Source of the DNA: Macrostomum hystrix
Taxonomy: Eukaryota > Platyhelminthes > Macrostomidae
Direction of reading: 5' to 3'
Assembly (NCBI GenBank): GCA_950097015.1
Contig: CATNEN010000040.1
Location: 248,001 to 312,000 of the forward strand
DNA: 64,000 nt
Part shown: positions 38,104 through 49,328 of the stretch, one piece after another
How positions within the stretch are numbered: position 1 is the first letter of the stretch
How the letters are laid out: every line of letters begins with the position of its first letter
Notes under the pieces: generated by a model
Told to the model about the DNA's origin: nothing
The model's database searches: none
Seen by the model: the letters and a program-made list of their open reading frames with translations, nothing else
Position numbers and translations under genes: made by a program

Positions 38104-39602
38104 GGCTACTTCGCGGTCCTTCGGTTTGTGCCGCTTTTGCGTGCTTGGCCAGTGCTCATTGCCACTTCATAGACTGTCCCCTTAAAATTAGGAGGGGTGG
38201 GGTGGTGGGTGGCCTGAGGAGAGGGAGGCCCAAGACTGCTAAATCAAATGTTCTATTTTAAACATCAACCCTCATACGATCGATAGCGAATGACCAATTA
38301 GTGGAGGTTGGGGTGGCGGTCCGTGTACACTGGGTGAAAAGGGCGGAAAAGTGACCGTAGGGAAAGACAGACTGATTGTGCACGAGAGAAATCTTTTGGC
38401 GCAGGGGACCTGTTTTAAGTTTTAACTTTTAGAAAGCACGAGACACCGGGCTGATGCCCATGGTCTGTATATATAAACGAACGTGAAGTAGATTTATGAT
38501 TGTAAATTTGCTGCTGCTAAGACATTTTTGCGATGTAGACTTCCTAAATCCTAACTTTGTTTCTAGTCTTAATCGTCGTAAAGTTAAACCAAAGAAGCGC
38601 CAATTTTACGTGTAACATGAAAGGGTGTTATAAATACAAATTGTATAAAGAATAAATATTATTCGTTCTTACTTAGCTCGTATTTTGCAATTGGGTTTGT
38701 TTGTACTCGGAAATCGAATCGCATCAAATACTCGTACTAACTTTTTTCAACTTATAAAAACTGCAATTTGACAAACTATCAATAAACAAACCCGTTTAAG
38801 ATGACAATTGACAGACAACACAAACGAAGCGTTGTTCAGTCAAATGCGCTTTGATAAAAGAAAAAAATTCTAAAAGCGTCAGTGATTCCATTTTCTCCTT
38901 TAATACAAAATAAACAACTTTAGGTGAATGTGTCTTCCATTGTTTTTTTCGCTTTAGTCTAGCCTACAGATTGAACTATTCAACTAGTATTGTATAATTA
39001 TATAAAGTGAAGATCGGAGAAAAAAATCGGACGAACACTCGAACAGGCGGTTGTCTGTTTTTTAAACAGCGTAAGCGGCAACGTGATGCCTTAGCCATAG
39101 GCCCATAGCCTTAGCTGTTTATTTTTCTGGCGTCAATTTACATAGATGCGTACTGACAGTAGGTTGGTGCAAAATGGAATAGAAAAATATAATTGTAAAA
39201 ACGATCTATCATCAGTAATCGTAAAAGAAAAGGTAAAAGAGGATTAACAAATCTCAAAACTGAAACATGTCAATCAATCGACTCCTCTACTCCGAATAAA
39301 ATGGATAATATTGCAACGGATGCACAACGAAATTATATTAAAAAATCCACAGTGAAAAATACTATGTGCATTCCCTCGTCCATAAAAAGTATAAATCATA
39401 ATTGTATATAAATGATAAATTGCTCATACATGCCAGTTTAGAATCTAAGAAAATGCAGCCCTATAAATCCTATGCATATGGAATCTTAGAAGCTCATCTA
39501 TTAGCTGCAAGCGTATGTACATTTAAAAGCATGCAAAATACTGCCACTCATTTTCTTTGTTTTAAGCCACAGTTTTCTTGCAATACTACGTATTAGTAGT
39601 AA
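38104..39602. other. Spacer between the TIR-SLOG gene and the helical gene A
   Basis: About 1.5 kb of AT-rich single-copy DNA containing the 5' flank of the TIR-SLOG gene and the 3' flank of gene A. An in-frame TGA lies about 60 bp upstream of the TIR-SLOG ATG, which supports that start. No further gene or repeat recognised. Confidence 0.5.
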
Positions 39603-41266
39603 CTAGCGATTATAATCAATGCCGAGCAGGTGCAGATCCTGGATTGACCTTCGTGCAACTCGGTGCAGGGCTTCGGCCACCGCATAGTCCCTCAGGTAGC
39701 GCCACTCTCTGTGTGACTGCGGCAGCTGATCTAGAGCTGTCAGCGAATGGCCGTAGATCTCCCTGATGCGCTTCAGACTGCCAGCTGACAGGTAGCGGCT
39801 GGACAGGTGAAGCAGCAGGTGCGCGTAGCACAATGCGGACAACAGCTCCGACTTGATGTCTGCCAATATGCGCCTCAGACTGAAAGCGAAACAGTTTCTT
39901 TTGAAATGAATATTTTCGGTTTCGGGGTGATATGGAACAGGATATTGGATGAAAATGAGCGGAATTTCGGGTGATGAAATAGTGAGATTTTTAAGTGGAG
40001 AAGAAGTGGGCATATTGGGCGGAAGATAATGGGGACATTGCGTGGAAGTTTATGGGATATTGGGCGGAAGATTATGGGATATTGGGTAGGAGATAATGGG
40101 AATATTGGGCAGAAGATTATGGGATATTGGGCGGAAGATTATGGGGATATTGGGCGGAAGATTATGGGGATATTGGGCGGAAGATTATGGGGATATTGTG
40201 CAGAAGACAATGGGATATTAGGCGGAAGAAAATTGGATACATGGTGGAAAGGAAAAGAAGTAATGAGTTGAGAAAACAAATTATGAGCAATTAAATAGTG
40301 TACGAGCACATGATTGGTATGGCACGGGAAGGAATTTGCGCTCACTGGGAGGTGGCTGATCCCTGCCGCTCGTTCTCCTCCAGTTCCTCAGCAACCAAGC
40401 AGGCCACGGCCAGTCTGTTGAACAGCTGCACGAATCGGTCATTGCTGTTCGCCATTGCAATTGTGAGCTCAAACGACGTCGTAGCGGCTGGCAGGGTCTT
40501 GCTCCTCAGCCGGCTGGTGAACACACGGTCCTGGTAGCTGGTCATCCAGAGCATCGCTTGAGTCAGGTGCTTCTTGACTAGGCCAATGCCTCTGGCTAGC
40601 GAGCCTGCATGTTAGGGTAGGTGACCATTGTGCCGCTTGTTTGAGCTTAGAATTCGGTGGGAGAGGAGAGAACAAGAGGAATGACAAATGCCACCCTACC
40701 AGGAATCCCGACATGCCGACATCTCACCTTGCGGGGAATCCCGACACGCCGACATCTCACCTATTGGGAACCCAGACACGCCGACATCTCACCTATTGGG
40801 AACCCAGACACGCCGACATCTCACCTATTGGGAACCCAGACACGCCGACATCTCACCTATTGGGAACCCAGACACGCCGACATCTCACCTATTGGGAACC
40901 CAGACACGCCGACATCTCACCTATTGGGAACCCAGACACGCCGACATCTCACCTATTGGGAACCCAGACACGCCGACATCTCACCTATTGGGAACCCAGA
41001 CACGCCGACATCTCACCTATTGGGAACCCAGACACGCCGACATCTCACCTATTGGGAACCCAGACACGCCGACATCTCACCTACCTACCTTTCGGGAGAA
41101 TCCCGAAACGCCGAAATATGATTTTGAGCCGCGTACCTGATTGCTGAGCATCAGTCAGGTGGACTTGGAAGCAGACATTCACAACAGACACAGGACGGCC
41201 AAGCACCGGGTAGCACAGGGCTAACAACAGAACAGGCGCCAGGATTGTTGACACTCGGGTTGCCAT
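39603..41266 (-). CDS. Secreted all-helical protein A, cytokine-like (3 exons)
   Basis: Exons 41266-41137, 40604-40346 and 39879-39603 join in phase (phase 1, then phase 2) to give 221 residues. The first 23 residues form a clear signal peptide (MATRVSTILAPVLLLALCYP, then VLG). The rest is predicted mainly helical. Segments include LARGIGLVKKHLTQAM, KTLPAATTSFELTIAMANS, LRRILADIKSELLSALCY and YAVAEALHRVARRSIQDL. Layout (signal peptide, four amphipathic helices, about 200 residues) and scattered similarity recall the CNTF/CLCF1 branch of IL-6-type cytokines; that match is weak and from memory. It is paralogous to gene B, 950 bp upstream on the same strand: shared K/R-K-H-L in helix one, L/M-P-A-A, L-x-x-I-K/R-x-E-L-x-x-A-L-x-Y after a phase-2 intron at the same place. 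Both introns contain minisatellites. Confidence 0.7.
40018..40235. repeat. Minisatellite, about 22-bp unit, in gene A intron 2
   Basis: About 10 units with GATATTGGGCGGAAGATTATG, some with small deletions. Confidence 0.9.
40712..41090. repeat. Minisatellite, 32-bp unit, in gene A intron 1
   Basis: About 12 nearly identical units with GGGAACCCAGACACGCCGAC and ATCTCACCTATT. The very low divergence between units suggests recent expansion. All three plus-strand frames stay open across it and are artefacts. Confidence 0.95.
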
Positions 41267-41960
41267 GACAATTCTCGGGAAAACAAATCAAATATTTCGA
41301 TATAGGAGCACAGCTGAAGTCCAGAGCGCGGATGCAGTTTTTATCGTGTTGCAGTCTCACTGAGTCCCGTGATAGATTTGGAAATTCCATGATAACACCG
41401 ACCGCAGGAAACAGGAACTGGCACAGAAGAAAGTAAGAGTGCTTTGGAAATCCCAAGGATATTGTTGAAGTTGGTTTAAAATAGGCAACAACTTTCTGTG
41501 CAAAAAATAATTGAAATGCCGCACAGGAAAGCTTTGTGCGCCGAAACGAATTTCTCATTCCCGCCTGCTCTGCGCGCGCACAAGTCCTGGATAGAAAGGT
41601 GAATGAACTTTTCTGCTCCGATGTTTCCAAGAAATAGTTGCCTTTCTAGCTCGCATGCGAGTGCGCGCGTGGGCGGGCGCATGAGCGAACAGGCGGCCTA
41701 AAAATAGACCAAATTCATTGGCTTTGCTTGAGTTCCTATTTTACGCTGCAGAATGAACGAAAATGAAAATGAATGAAAGAATGTGTATTTCAAATCACAA
41801 GTACATGTGCAGGCAAAATTATGCATTAATACTCGTACATATATAAATATAAATCATTAATTAATTAGGCGCCTTATCAATGCTTTACATTTCATTAATG
41901 CCTCATTTAGACCTTATAGCATTACTGTAATATGAATCATGTAAACTGATCTGTGTGTAA
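41267..41960. other. Spacer between helical genes A and B
   Basis: Contains the 5' flank of gene A (pyrimidine-rich TTGTTTTCCCGAG on the minus strand, 9 bp before the ATG, a possible trans-splice acceptor) and AT-rich single-copy DNA. No other gene recognised. Confidence 0.4.
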
Positions 41961-41961
41961 A

Positions 41962-42118
41962 ATTGAACACACACTGAAGGATGGGGAATGGCTGAACACA
42001 CACTGAAGGATGGGGAATGGCTGAACACACACTGAAGGATGGGGAATGGCTGAGCACACACTGAAGGATGGGGAATGGCTGAACACACACTGAAGGATGG
42101 GGAATGGCTGAATAACCG
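41962..42118. repeat. Minisatellite, about 29-bp unit
   Basis: Five units with ACACACTGAAGGATGGGGAA and TGGCTGA, just past the 3' end of gene B. Related to the larger array at 44012-44532, which lies beyond the other end of gene B. Confidence 0.9.
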
Positions 42119-42217
42119 AATACGAAATGATGCTCTGAAGTTGCAATCACAGTTTTACAAGTTAAATTATATGGAAAATGCACACTGATCACAGCTTGTG
42201 GACTATTGTGAGTGAGT

Positions 42218-43266
42218 TCAGTTGTCTCTGTGCAGTCTTAAGTCTGCGGCAATGTTCGCGGCCAACTGTTGAGCGGCCTTCAGCAGGCTCTCGAGCACAG
42301 CGAATGCTCGCACGAATCCGAGCTCTCGCTCGCTGTGTGGCACCGGCGACGGCAGGTCTGGCAGCGGGTTGGCCGATGCAGGCGACCCAGCCCTGTCCAC
42401 GCCAAGCCAGTAGCGGATGTACTCCAGAGCTGTGTACAGCTCCTTCCGGATAAGCTCAAGCTCGTTTTTCCAGCTGTATGAAAAAGGCAAAGTAATGTTT
42501 TGTTAAATCTCACAGAGATCTCGGTAGAATCTCACTGGAATCTCACTGGATCACTGGAATCTCACTAGAATCTCACTAGAATCTCACTAGAATCTCACTA
42601 GAATCTCACTAGAATCTCACTAGAATCTCACTGGAATCACACTCGAATCTCACTGGAATCTCACTAGAATCTCACTAGAATCACACTGGAATCGCACTAG
42701 AATCTCACTGGAATCGCACTAGAATCTCACTAGAATCTCATTAGAATCTTACTGGAATCACACTCGAATCTCACTGGAATCTCACTAGAATCTCAACTAG
42801 AATCACACTGGAATCGCACTAGAATCTCACTGGAATCGCACTAGAATCTCACTAGAATCTCATTAGAATCTCACTAGAATATGAGAACTCACCTGGCGTC
42901 GTGCTCCTGACTTTCCATCTTGGGCAGCAGCTGAAGCAACCGGTCCAGATCCTCTGCGGCGCTGTCGCCGTTTCTCAGCGATTCCGCTAGGTCTCTGAGA
43001 GCAGCTGGCATCTCCTTGTTCATCAGTCGTTGACTTTTCAGCCTGGCCAGGAAGGCTCGAGTTTTGTTGACTCCCGAATCCAGGTGCTTTCTCGCCAGAC
43101 CCATGGCTCTCAGGGCCGTTGAGGACTGCCGCGCGGCCTGTGGAGCTGGGGCGGCCTGAACTCCAACTTGTCGGGGCTGAAAGAGAAGAAGCGGCAGCAG
43201 CAGCAGCAGCAGCAGCAGCGGTGGCATTGAAGCCAGTCGATGAAAACCTCTGTACCAGAGAAGCAT
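42218..43266 (-). CDS. Secreted all-helical protein B, cytokine-like (2 exons)
   Basis: Exons 43266-42893 and 42473-42218 join in phase 2 to give 209 residues. The N-terminus has a long Leu-rich signal peptide (start at M1 or M14), partly encoded by a CTG/CAG microsatellite, and ends near QVGVQA. The mature part is helical: ALRAMGLARKHLDSGVNKT, EMPAALRDLAESLRNG, NELELIRKELYTALEYIRYW and FVRAFAVLESLLKAAQQLAA, with a Pro-rich loop between the last two. One possible N-glycosylation site (NKT) and no Cys in the mature part. It shares an intron position and phase with gene A but lacks A's first intron. Similar in layout to four-helix cytokines. An alternative is a lineage-specific secreted helical family of other function. 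The acceptor-like TATAG lies 1 nt before the ATG. Confidence 0.7.
42510..42885. repeat. Minisatellite, 11-bp unit, in the gene B intron
   Basis: Units of AATCTCACTAG and AATCTCACTGG with AATCACACTCG and AATCGCACTAG variants, arranged in a partly duplicated block (42630-42740 versus 42750-42860). Confidence 0.9.
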
Positions 43267-44010
43267 TCTATATTCTTACAGCCTTTATTGTTTAGTTTAG
43301 AATCGGTTATTAGTTCTGTTTTAAAAGGGAAGGAGGAATCGCTGCAATTTATAGCCCAGCTTGTCAGCGATGACAGCGGGACTCCCTCGCCAGGCATTGG
43401 AATTACCAACTTCTGCTTGGCGATAAGTCCGCAATGCGACATCGGAATTCCCGAGGCTCTCCGCAAATGTCAGGTGCAGTGCTCACTGCCTGCTCTAAAA
43501 TATCACCTATTGAGCAGCACTGATATGACAGCTAAGTTGCTGAGTGAGATAAATAGCCTGGCGCGCAGTCGAAGGCTGAAAAAGAAAGCGAGAGTGGACT
43601 GGACTAATCGGAAATTCCTATTGGATTTTCTGGCCCAGGGCTAACGGACATTGGTTAGGGGGAACCGCTGTGAGGCCGACAGTTCCTGGAAATTTGGCTC
43701 TCGCTTTTTCTTGTGATTTCTATTCAGATTCGAGTGCATTGCGTGAGAAACTAAACTTCAATATAATTATTAGCGTAACAATGAAATTTTGTCAAGCGAA
43801 AAATATTAAGTTCCACTCGTTCGACAATATTATATACGATATACAATATTGTATTGAAACATTGAAACTAAATACGAGAATACATATTATTAATTCATTA
43901 AAATTCTGTTTTAAGTCAAAAATGAAAAAAAAACTTTACATTTCTTTTAGCTTGAAAAAAACTGAATTCAAAATTAGTTTTGTGATTCATTTTGTCACAA
44001 TAATATGATC
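43267..44010. other. 5' flank of gene B, AT-rich
   Basis: Upstream region of gene B. A 134-codon plus-strand open frame (43240-43644) overlaps the gene B start but shows no recognisable domain. The remainder is AT-rich. No supported gene. Confidence 0.4.
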
Positions 44011-44011
44011 T

Positions 44012-44532
44012 GAGCTGAGCACACTGAAGGATGGGGGGATGGGAGCTGAGCACACTGAAAGATGGGGGATGGGAGCTGCACACACTGAAGAATGGGGGAT
44101 GGGAGCTGAGCACTCACTGAAAATGGGGGATGGGAGCTGAGCACTCACTGAAAATGGGGGATGGGAGCTGAGCACTCACTGAAAATGGGGGATGGGAGCT
44201 GAGCACTCACTAAAGGATGGGGGATGGGAGCTGAGCACTCACTGAAAATGGGGGATGGGAGCTGAGCACTCACTGAAAATGGGGGATGGGAGCTGAGCAC
44301 TCACTAAAGGATGGGGGATGAGAGCTGAGCACAACACTGAAAAATGGGGGATGGGAGCTGAGCACTCACTGAAGGATGGGGGATGAGAGCTGAGCACAAC
44401 ACTGAAAAATGGGGGGGTGGGAGCTGAGAACACTGAAGGATGGGGATGGGAGCTGAGCACTCACTGAAGGATGGGGGATGGAAGCTGAGCACACTGAAGG
44501 ATGGGGATGGGAGCTGAGCACAATGAAGGATG
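44012..44532. repeat. Minisatellite, about 27-31-bp unit
   Basis: About 17 units with GGGGGATGGGAGCTGAGCAC, then TCACTGAAAAT or ACTGAAGGAT. Related by the ACTGAAGGATGGGG core to the array at 41962. Confidence 0.9.
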
Positions 44533-45344
44533 GTGGGAAGTCTAAAAGCACAGTAAACAGAAAGTATTTCGCTGAAGCCGAAGAAACTGCCACTCACTAC
44601 CATTAGAAGATGTTAAATTTCGTATTGCAAAATATTTTAGGAAGTTTTTTAGGTAGCTTTCTTAGCTTTTCACACCAGCTTTGTGTTTTTTAAAGTCATC
44701 CGTCGGTTCTGCTTTGAAGTCTGCATAACGAAAGCTAGCGAGTTTTAGTCCAGTGGCGTGGCTGTATGTGTAAAATGAATTCATATACGAAGTAGGTCCA
44801 TCTTCAATTCCAGAGAGGCTGTTCAAATCGATATTTCCCATTCAAATAATGTTAAGATTAAAATATATAACTTTAAGTACTTTAAGTTATACCAACTCAT
44901 GCAGGTGAAGTGTGAAATCTCTGGTGTATAAGTGAAATTTCTATTTCAATTCAGATAAGCAATAATGCTCAGCGGCAGGCGATAAGACTCACTGGCAACT
45001 CACCTATTTGGTTGCTGTGTCCGTAACTGGGACAGAATGCATGCATAAAGAATTATTCTTACAGTTAATTGATGGGACAACAAATAATCAGATCATACAG
45101 TATAAGCACAATAATTTCCTGCGAGAAGGGCTGTTTCACGATTGAGTGAAGAAGATTCAAGCAAAATTTTTCTTTTTTTGGATTCCCTTGACGTAAATGA
45201 GCTTTTTAATGTAGGAAGAGGCATTGGCCAATTAAACACAAGCAAAAGCGAACAGTAAAAACTTTTGAACATAAAATAAACTGACTGACTGCACTAGCAG
45301 CATTGCTGGATGGCGGCAATTTGGCAAACCTTTCACTCATGCGG
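44533..45344. other. AT-rich spacer, no gene seen
   Basis: Single-copy sequence between array and M37 repeat; nothing recognised. Confidence 0.4.
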
Positions 45345-45985
45345 TTTATTAGATAGATTAGCAATCCATTCCAATCCCCCATCCATTGGATAGATTAGCA
45401 ATCCATTCCAATCCCCCATCCATTGGATAGATTAGCAATCCATTCCAATCCCCCATCCATTGGATAGATTAGCAATCCATTCCAATCCCCCATCCATTGG
45501 ATAGATTAGCAATCCATTCCAATCCCCCATCCATTGGATAGATTAGCAATCCATTCCAATCCCCCATCCATTGGATAGATTAGCAATCCATTCCAATCCC
45601 CCATCCATTGGATAGATTAGCAATCCATTCCAATCCCCCATCCATTGGATAGATTAGCAATCCATTCCAATCCCCCATCCATTGGATAGATTAGCAATCC
45701 ATTCCAATCCCCCATCCATTGGATAGATTAGCAATCCATTCCAATCCCCCATCCATTGGATAGATTAGCAATCCATTCCAATCCCCCATCCATTGGATAG
45801 ATTAGCAATCCATTCCAACCCCCCATCCATTGGATAGATTAGCAATCCATTCCAACCCCCCATCCATTGGATAGATTAGCAATCCATTCCAATCCCCCAT
45901 CCATTGGATAGATTAGCAATCCATTCCAATCCCCCATCCATTGGATAGATTAGAATACATTCTATTCCTTCAACCTATGGGATAG
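45345..45985. repeat. Minisatellite, 37-bp unit, family M37, plus orientation
   Basis: About 17 units with GGATAGATTAGCAATCCATT, then CCAATCCCCCATCCATT. They are nearly identical to one another and differ from the 18520 array at a few fixed positions, so this is a separately homogenised member of the family. It lies just beyond the 3' end of ALKBH4. Confidence 0.95.
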
Positions 45986-46079
45986 TTTAGCCACCTACCG
46001 AGTCTATTTCCTTCGTTCTTCAAACTGGAGCATGGAAAAAGCAAGAAAAATTATATGGAGAATATTCCGTCAATAAGTG

Positions 46080-47183
46080 TTAGTAGACGCCCTGCTTTAA
46101 TTCCACGACGCTAATCCCGTCAAATTTAGACCCGGCCTGCACAAGGGTTCGTCCGACATCTGTGTCTAGCCAATCAGGTGCCAGCTCACGCAGGGTCGCA
46201 GCCAATCGGCGCCCAGTGACGTCATCAGGCATTACAGCGTGCAGCCAATCGTAGCGCGCCGGCCCGGATAGAATCAGAACACTGCGCGGCGGCATCGGAA
46301 TGCGGATGTGAGCGGAGCCGGCTGATTGGCTGCCCGGACTGAGGGTCAGATAGGTGGGGCTGCACAGGTTCAATGTGACAAGCCGTTCGCCCCACAACCA
46401 GGTGTCGTCAATGTGGGGATCAATGTGGGCGCCCATCTCGGCTCGGTAGTCCAAATTGCACAGCTCCACGGGGCGGAAGTCGGCCAGCCCGGGCAGGCGC
46501 AGCAGGCGGGGCAGAATGCCGGACCAGTAGGACGGCAGGCCAGTGAAACTAGCCGGGTTTACGCGGCGCTTCTTGAAGTTCACCTTCGGCCCGTAGTCCT
46601 GGCATGGTGCGGGCGTTTTAAGGGCGGGATAATCCCTCATCTGCTTGCCTTGACTCCACCTGAATCTCTCTCGACTCCCCCTGAATCTCTCTCGACTCCC
46701 CCTGAATGTCTCTCGACTCCACCTGAATCTCTCTCGACTCCCCCTGAATCTCTCTCGACTCCCTCTGAGTCTCTCTCGACCCCCCTGAGTCTCTCCCACC
46801 CACCAGAAAGCTACCTGCTTTCTCCGACCCGATTGAGACGGCGCCCAGGGCCGGCGATCGATTTCTGCCGCCAGTGCCGCCTCTTCCTCGGGACTGAGAA
46901 AATTCGGGAACACTCGAATGCCTTCGAGTCCCAGCACCTCGGCCTGACCCTCGCAGTGGCCGCTTTCGTGATCCGGCGTCGCCCGGATCGCCTGACAGTC
47001 GATGCAAAAGTGCAGAATTGGCAGCGCCTGGCGTGACTCAGTCTCACAGCTGGGCTGAGCAACCAGCGGCAGCTGTTTGGCAGCACAGCAGAGTCGGCAG
47101 GCGCGGATGCCCTTGCAGCCGCAGCCGATGCCGCAGCCGACGTCGACTGATGAGGACGAGGAGACAGCTGGGCAGGCTGCCAT
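46080..47183 (-). CDS. ALKBH4: ALKBH4, 2-oxoglutarate/Fe(II) dioxygenase (2 exons)
   Basis: AlkB-family oxygenase; in vertebrates ALKBH4 demethylates a lysine of actin and affects actomyosin. Exons 47183-46815 and 46598-46080 give 295 residues (human 302). The N-terminal CGCKGIRACRLC matches the family's Cys-rich start. The junction reads SQSGRRKQ then DYGPKVNFKKRR as in human. Metal ligands are H185 and D187 in DPHIDDTWLWGERLV and H243 in YDWLHAV, and the 2-oxoglutarate-binding Arg is near R254-R260 (GRRLAATLREL). The 216-nt intron is a multiple of three without stops and is largely a 21-bp repeat, so the genomic frame is open through it; retention would insert 72 residues in the catalytic domain. 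I take the spliced form as correct because the junction matches the family exactly. M37 arrays flank the gene on both sides in opposite orientation. Confidence 0.93.
   Translation of the reverse strand: MAACPAVSSSSSVDVGCGIGCGCKGIRACRLCCAAKQLPLVAQPSCETESRQALPILHFCIDCQAIRATPDHESGHCEGQAEVLGLEGIRVFPNFLSPEEEAALAAEIDRRPWAPSQSGRRKQVAFWWVGETQGGRERLRGSRERFRGSRERFRWSRETFRGSRERFRGSRERFRWSQGKQMRDYPALKTPAPCQDYGPKVNFKKRRVNPASFTGLPSYWSGILPRLLRLPGLADFRPVELCNLDYRAEMGAHIDPHIDDTWLWGERLVTLNLCSPTYLTLSPGSQSAGSAHIRIPMPPRSVLILSGPARYDWLHAVMPDDVTGRRLAATLRELAPDWLDTDVGRTLVQAGSKFDGISVVELKQGVY
46640..46800. repeat. Minisatellite, 21-bp unit, inside the ALKBH4 intron
   Basis: About 7 units with CTCTCTCGACTCCCCCTGAA. It makes up most of the intron and leaves the frame open. 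Confidence 0.9.
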
Positions 47184-47194
47184 GTGAGTTGAAG

Positions 47195-49328
47195 GAATAG
47201 AATGGATTGCTAATCTATCCCATGGGTGAGGGAATATAATGGATTGCTAATCTATCCCATTGGTGAAGAAATATAATGGATTGCTAATCTATCCCATGGG
47301 TGAGGGAATAGAATGTATTGCTAATCTATCCCATGGGTGAAGAAAAAGAATGGATTGCTAATCTATCCCATGGGTGAAAGAATAGAATGGATTGCTAATC
47401 TATCCCATGGGTGAAGGAATGGAATGGATTGCTAATCTATCCCATGGGTGAAGGAATAGAATGGATTGCTAATCTATCCCATGGGTGAGGGAATAGAATG
47501 GATTGCTAATCTATCCCATGGGTGAGGGAATAGTGTGGATTGCTAATCTATCCCATGGGTGAGGGAATAGTGTGGATTGCTAATCTATCCCATGGGTGAA
47601 GGAATAGAATGGATTGCTAATCTATCCCATGGGTGAAGGAATAGAATGGATTGCTAGTCTATCCCATGGGTGAGGGAATAGAATGGATTGCTAATCTATC
47701 CCATGGGTGAGGGAATAGAATGGATTGCTAATCTATCCCATGGGTGAAGGAATAGAATGGAAAGCTAATCTATCCCATGGGTGAGGGAATAGAATGGATT
47801 GCTAGTCTATCCCATGGGTGAGGGAATAGAATGGATTGCTAATCTATCCCATGGGTGAGGGAATAGAATGGATTGCTAATCTATCCCATGGGTGAGGGAA
47901 TAGTGTGGATTGCTAATCTATCCCATGGGTGAGGGAATAGAATGGATTGCTAATCTATCCCATGGGTGAGGGAATAGAATGGATTGCTAATCTATCCCAT
48001 GGGTGAAGGAATAGAATGGATTGCTAATCTATCCCATGGGTGAGGGAATAGAATGGATTGCTAATCTATCCCATGGGTGAGGGAATAGAATGGATTGCTA
48101 ATCTATCCCATGGGTGAAGGAATAGAATGGAAAGCTAATCTATCCCATGGGTGAGGGAATAGAATGGATTGCTAGTCTATCCCATGGTCGAGGGAATAGA
48201 ATGGATTGCTAATCTATCCAATGGGTGAGGGAATAGAATGGATTGCTAATCTATCCCATGGGTGAAGAAATAGAATGGATTGCTAATCTATCCCATGGGT
48301 GGAGGAATAGAATGGAAAGCTAATCTATCCCATGGGTGAGGGAATAGAATGGATTGCTAATCTATCCCATGGGTGAGGGAATAGAATGGATTGCTAATCT
48401 ATCCCATGGGTGAGGGAATAGAATGGATTGCTAATCTATCCCATGGGTGAGGGAATAGAATGGATTGCTAATCTATCCCATGGGTGAAGGAATATAATGG
48501 ATTGCTAATCTATCCCATAGGTGGAGGAATAGAATGGAAAGCTAATCTATCCCATGGGTGAGGGAATAGAATGGATTGCTAATCTATCCCATGGGTGAGG
48601 GAATAGAATGGATTGCTAATCTATCCCATGGGTGAAGGAATAGAATGGATTGCTAATCTATCCCATGGGTGGAGGAATAGAATGGAAAGCTAATCTATCC
48701 CATGGGTAAGGGAATAGAATGGATTGCTAATCTATCCCATGGGTGAGGGAATAGAATGGATTGCTAATCTATCCCATGGGTGAGGGAATAGAATGGATTG
48801 CTAGTCTATCCCATGGGTGAGGGAATAGAATGGATTGCTAGTCTATCCCATGGGTGAGGGAATAGAATGGATTGCTAATCTATCCCATGGGTGAGGGAAT
48901 AGTGTGGATTGCTAATCTATCCCATGGGTGAGGGAATAGAATGGATTGCTAATCTATCCCATGGGTGAGGGAATAGAATGGATTGCTAATCTATCCCATG
49001 GGTGAAGGAATAGAATGGATTGCTAATCTATCCCATGGGTGAAGGAATAGAATGGATTGCTAGTCTATCCCATGGGTGAGGGAATAGAATGGATTGCTAA
49101 TCTATCCCATGGGTGAGGGAATAGAATGGATTGCTAATCTATCCCATGGGTGAAGGAATAGAATGGAAAGCTAATCTATCCCATGGGTGAAGGAATAGAA
49201 TGGATTGCTAATCTATCCCATGGGTGAAGGAATAGAATGGATTGCTAATCTATCCCATGGGTGAGGGAATAGAATGGAAAAGCTAATCTATCCCATGGGT
49301 GAGGGAATAGTGTGGATTGCTAAAATAG
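47195..49328. repeat. Minisatellite, 37-bp unit, family M37, inverted orientation
   Basis: About 58 units, the reverse complement of the M37 unit (AATGGATTGCTAATCTATCC, then CATGGGTGAGGGAATAG). It fills almost the whole spacer between the LYRM9 stop and the ALKBH4 start; the last unit merges with the ALKBH4 start codon. Variant units (GGAAAGC, TAGTGTGG, GCTAGTC) recur in ordered blocks. Confidence 0.95.

Noticed and set aside
43240-43644. 134-codon plus-strand open frame upstream of gene B
   Set aside because: Overlaps the gene B start on the opposite strand, has no recognised domain and no splice context; kept only as a note.
46080-47183. ALKBH4 as a single-exon gene of 367 residues
   Set aside because: The family junction (RRKQ to DYGPK) is restored exactly by a GT-AG intron, and the extra 72 residues are a tandem repeat.
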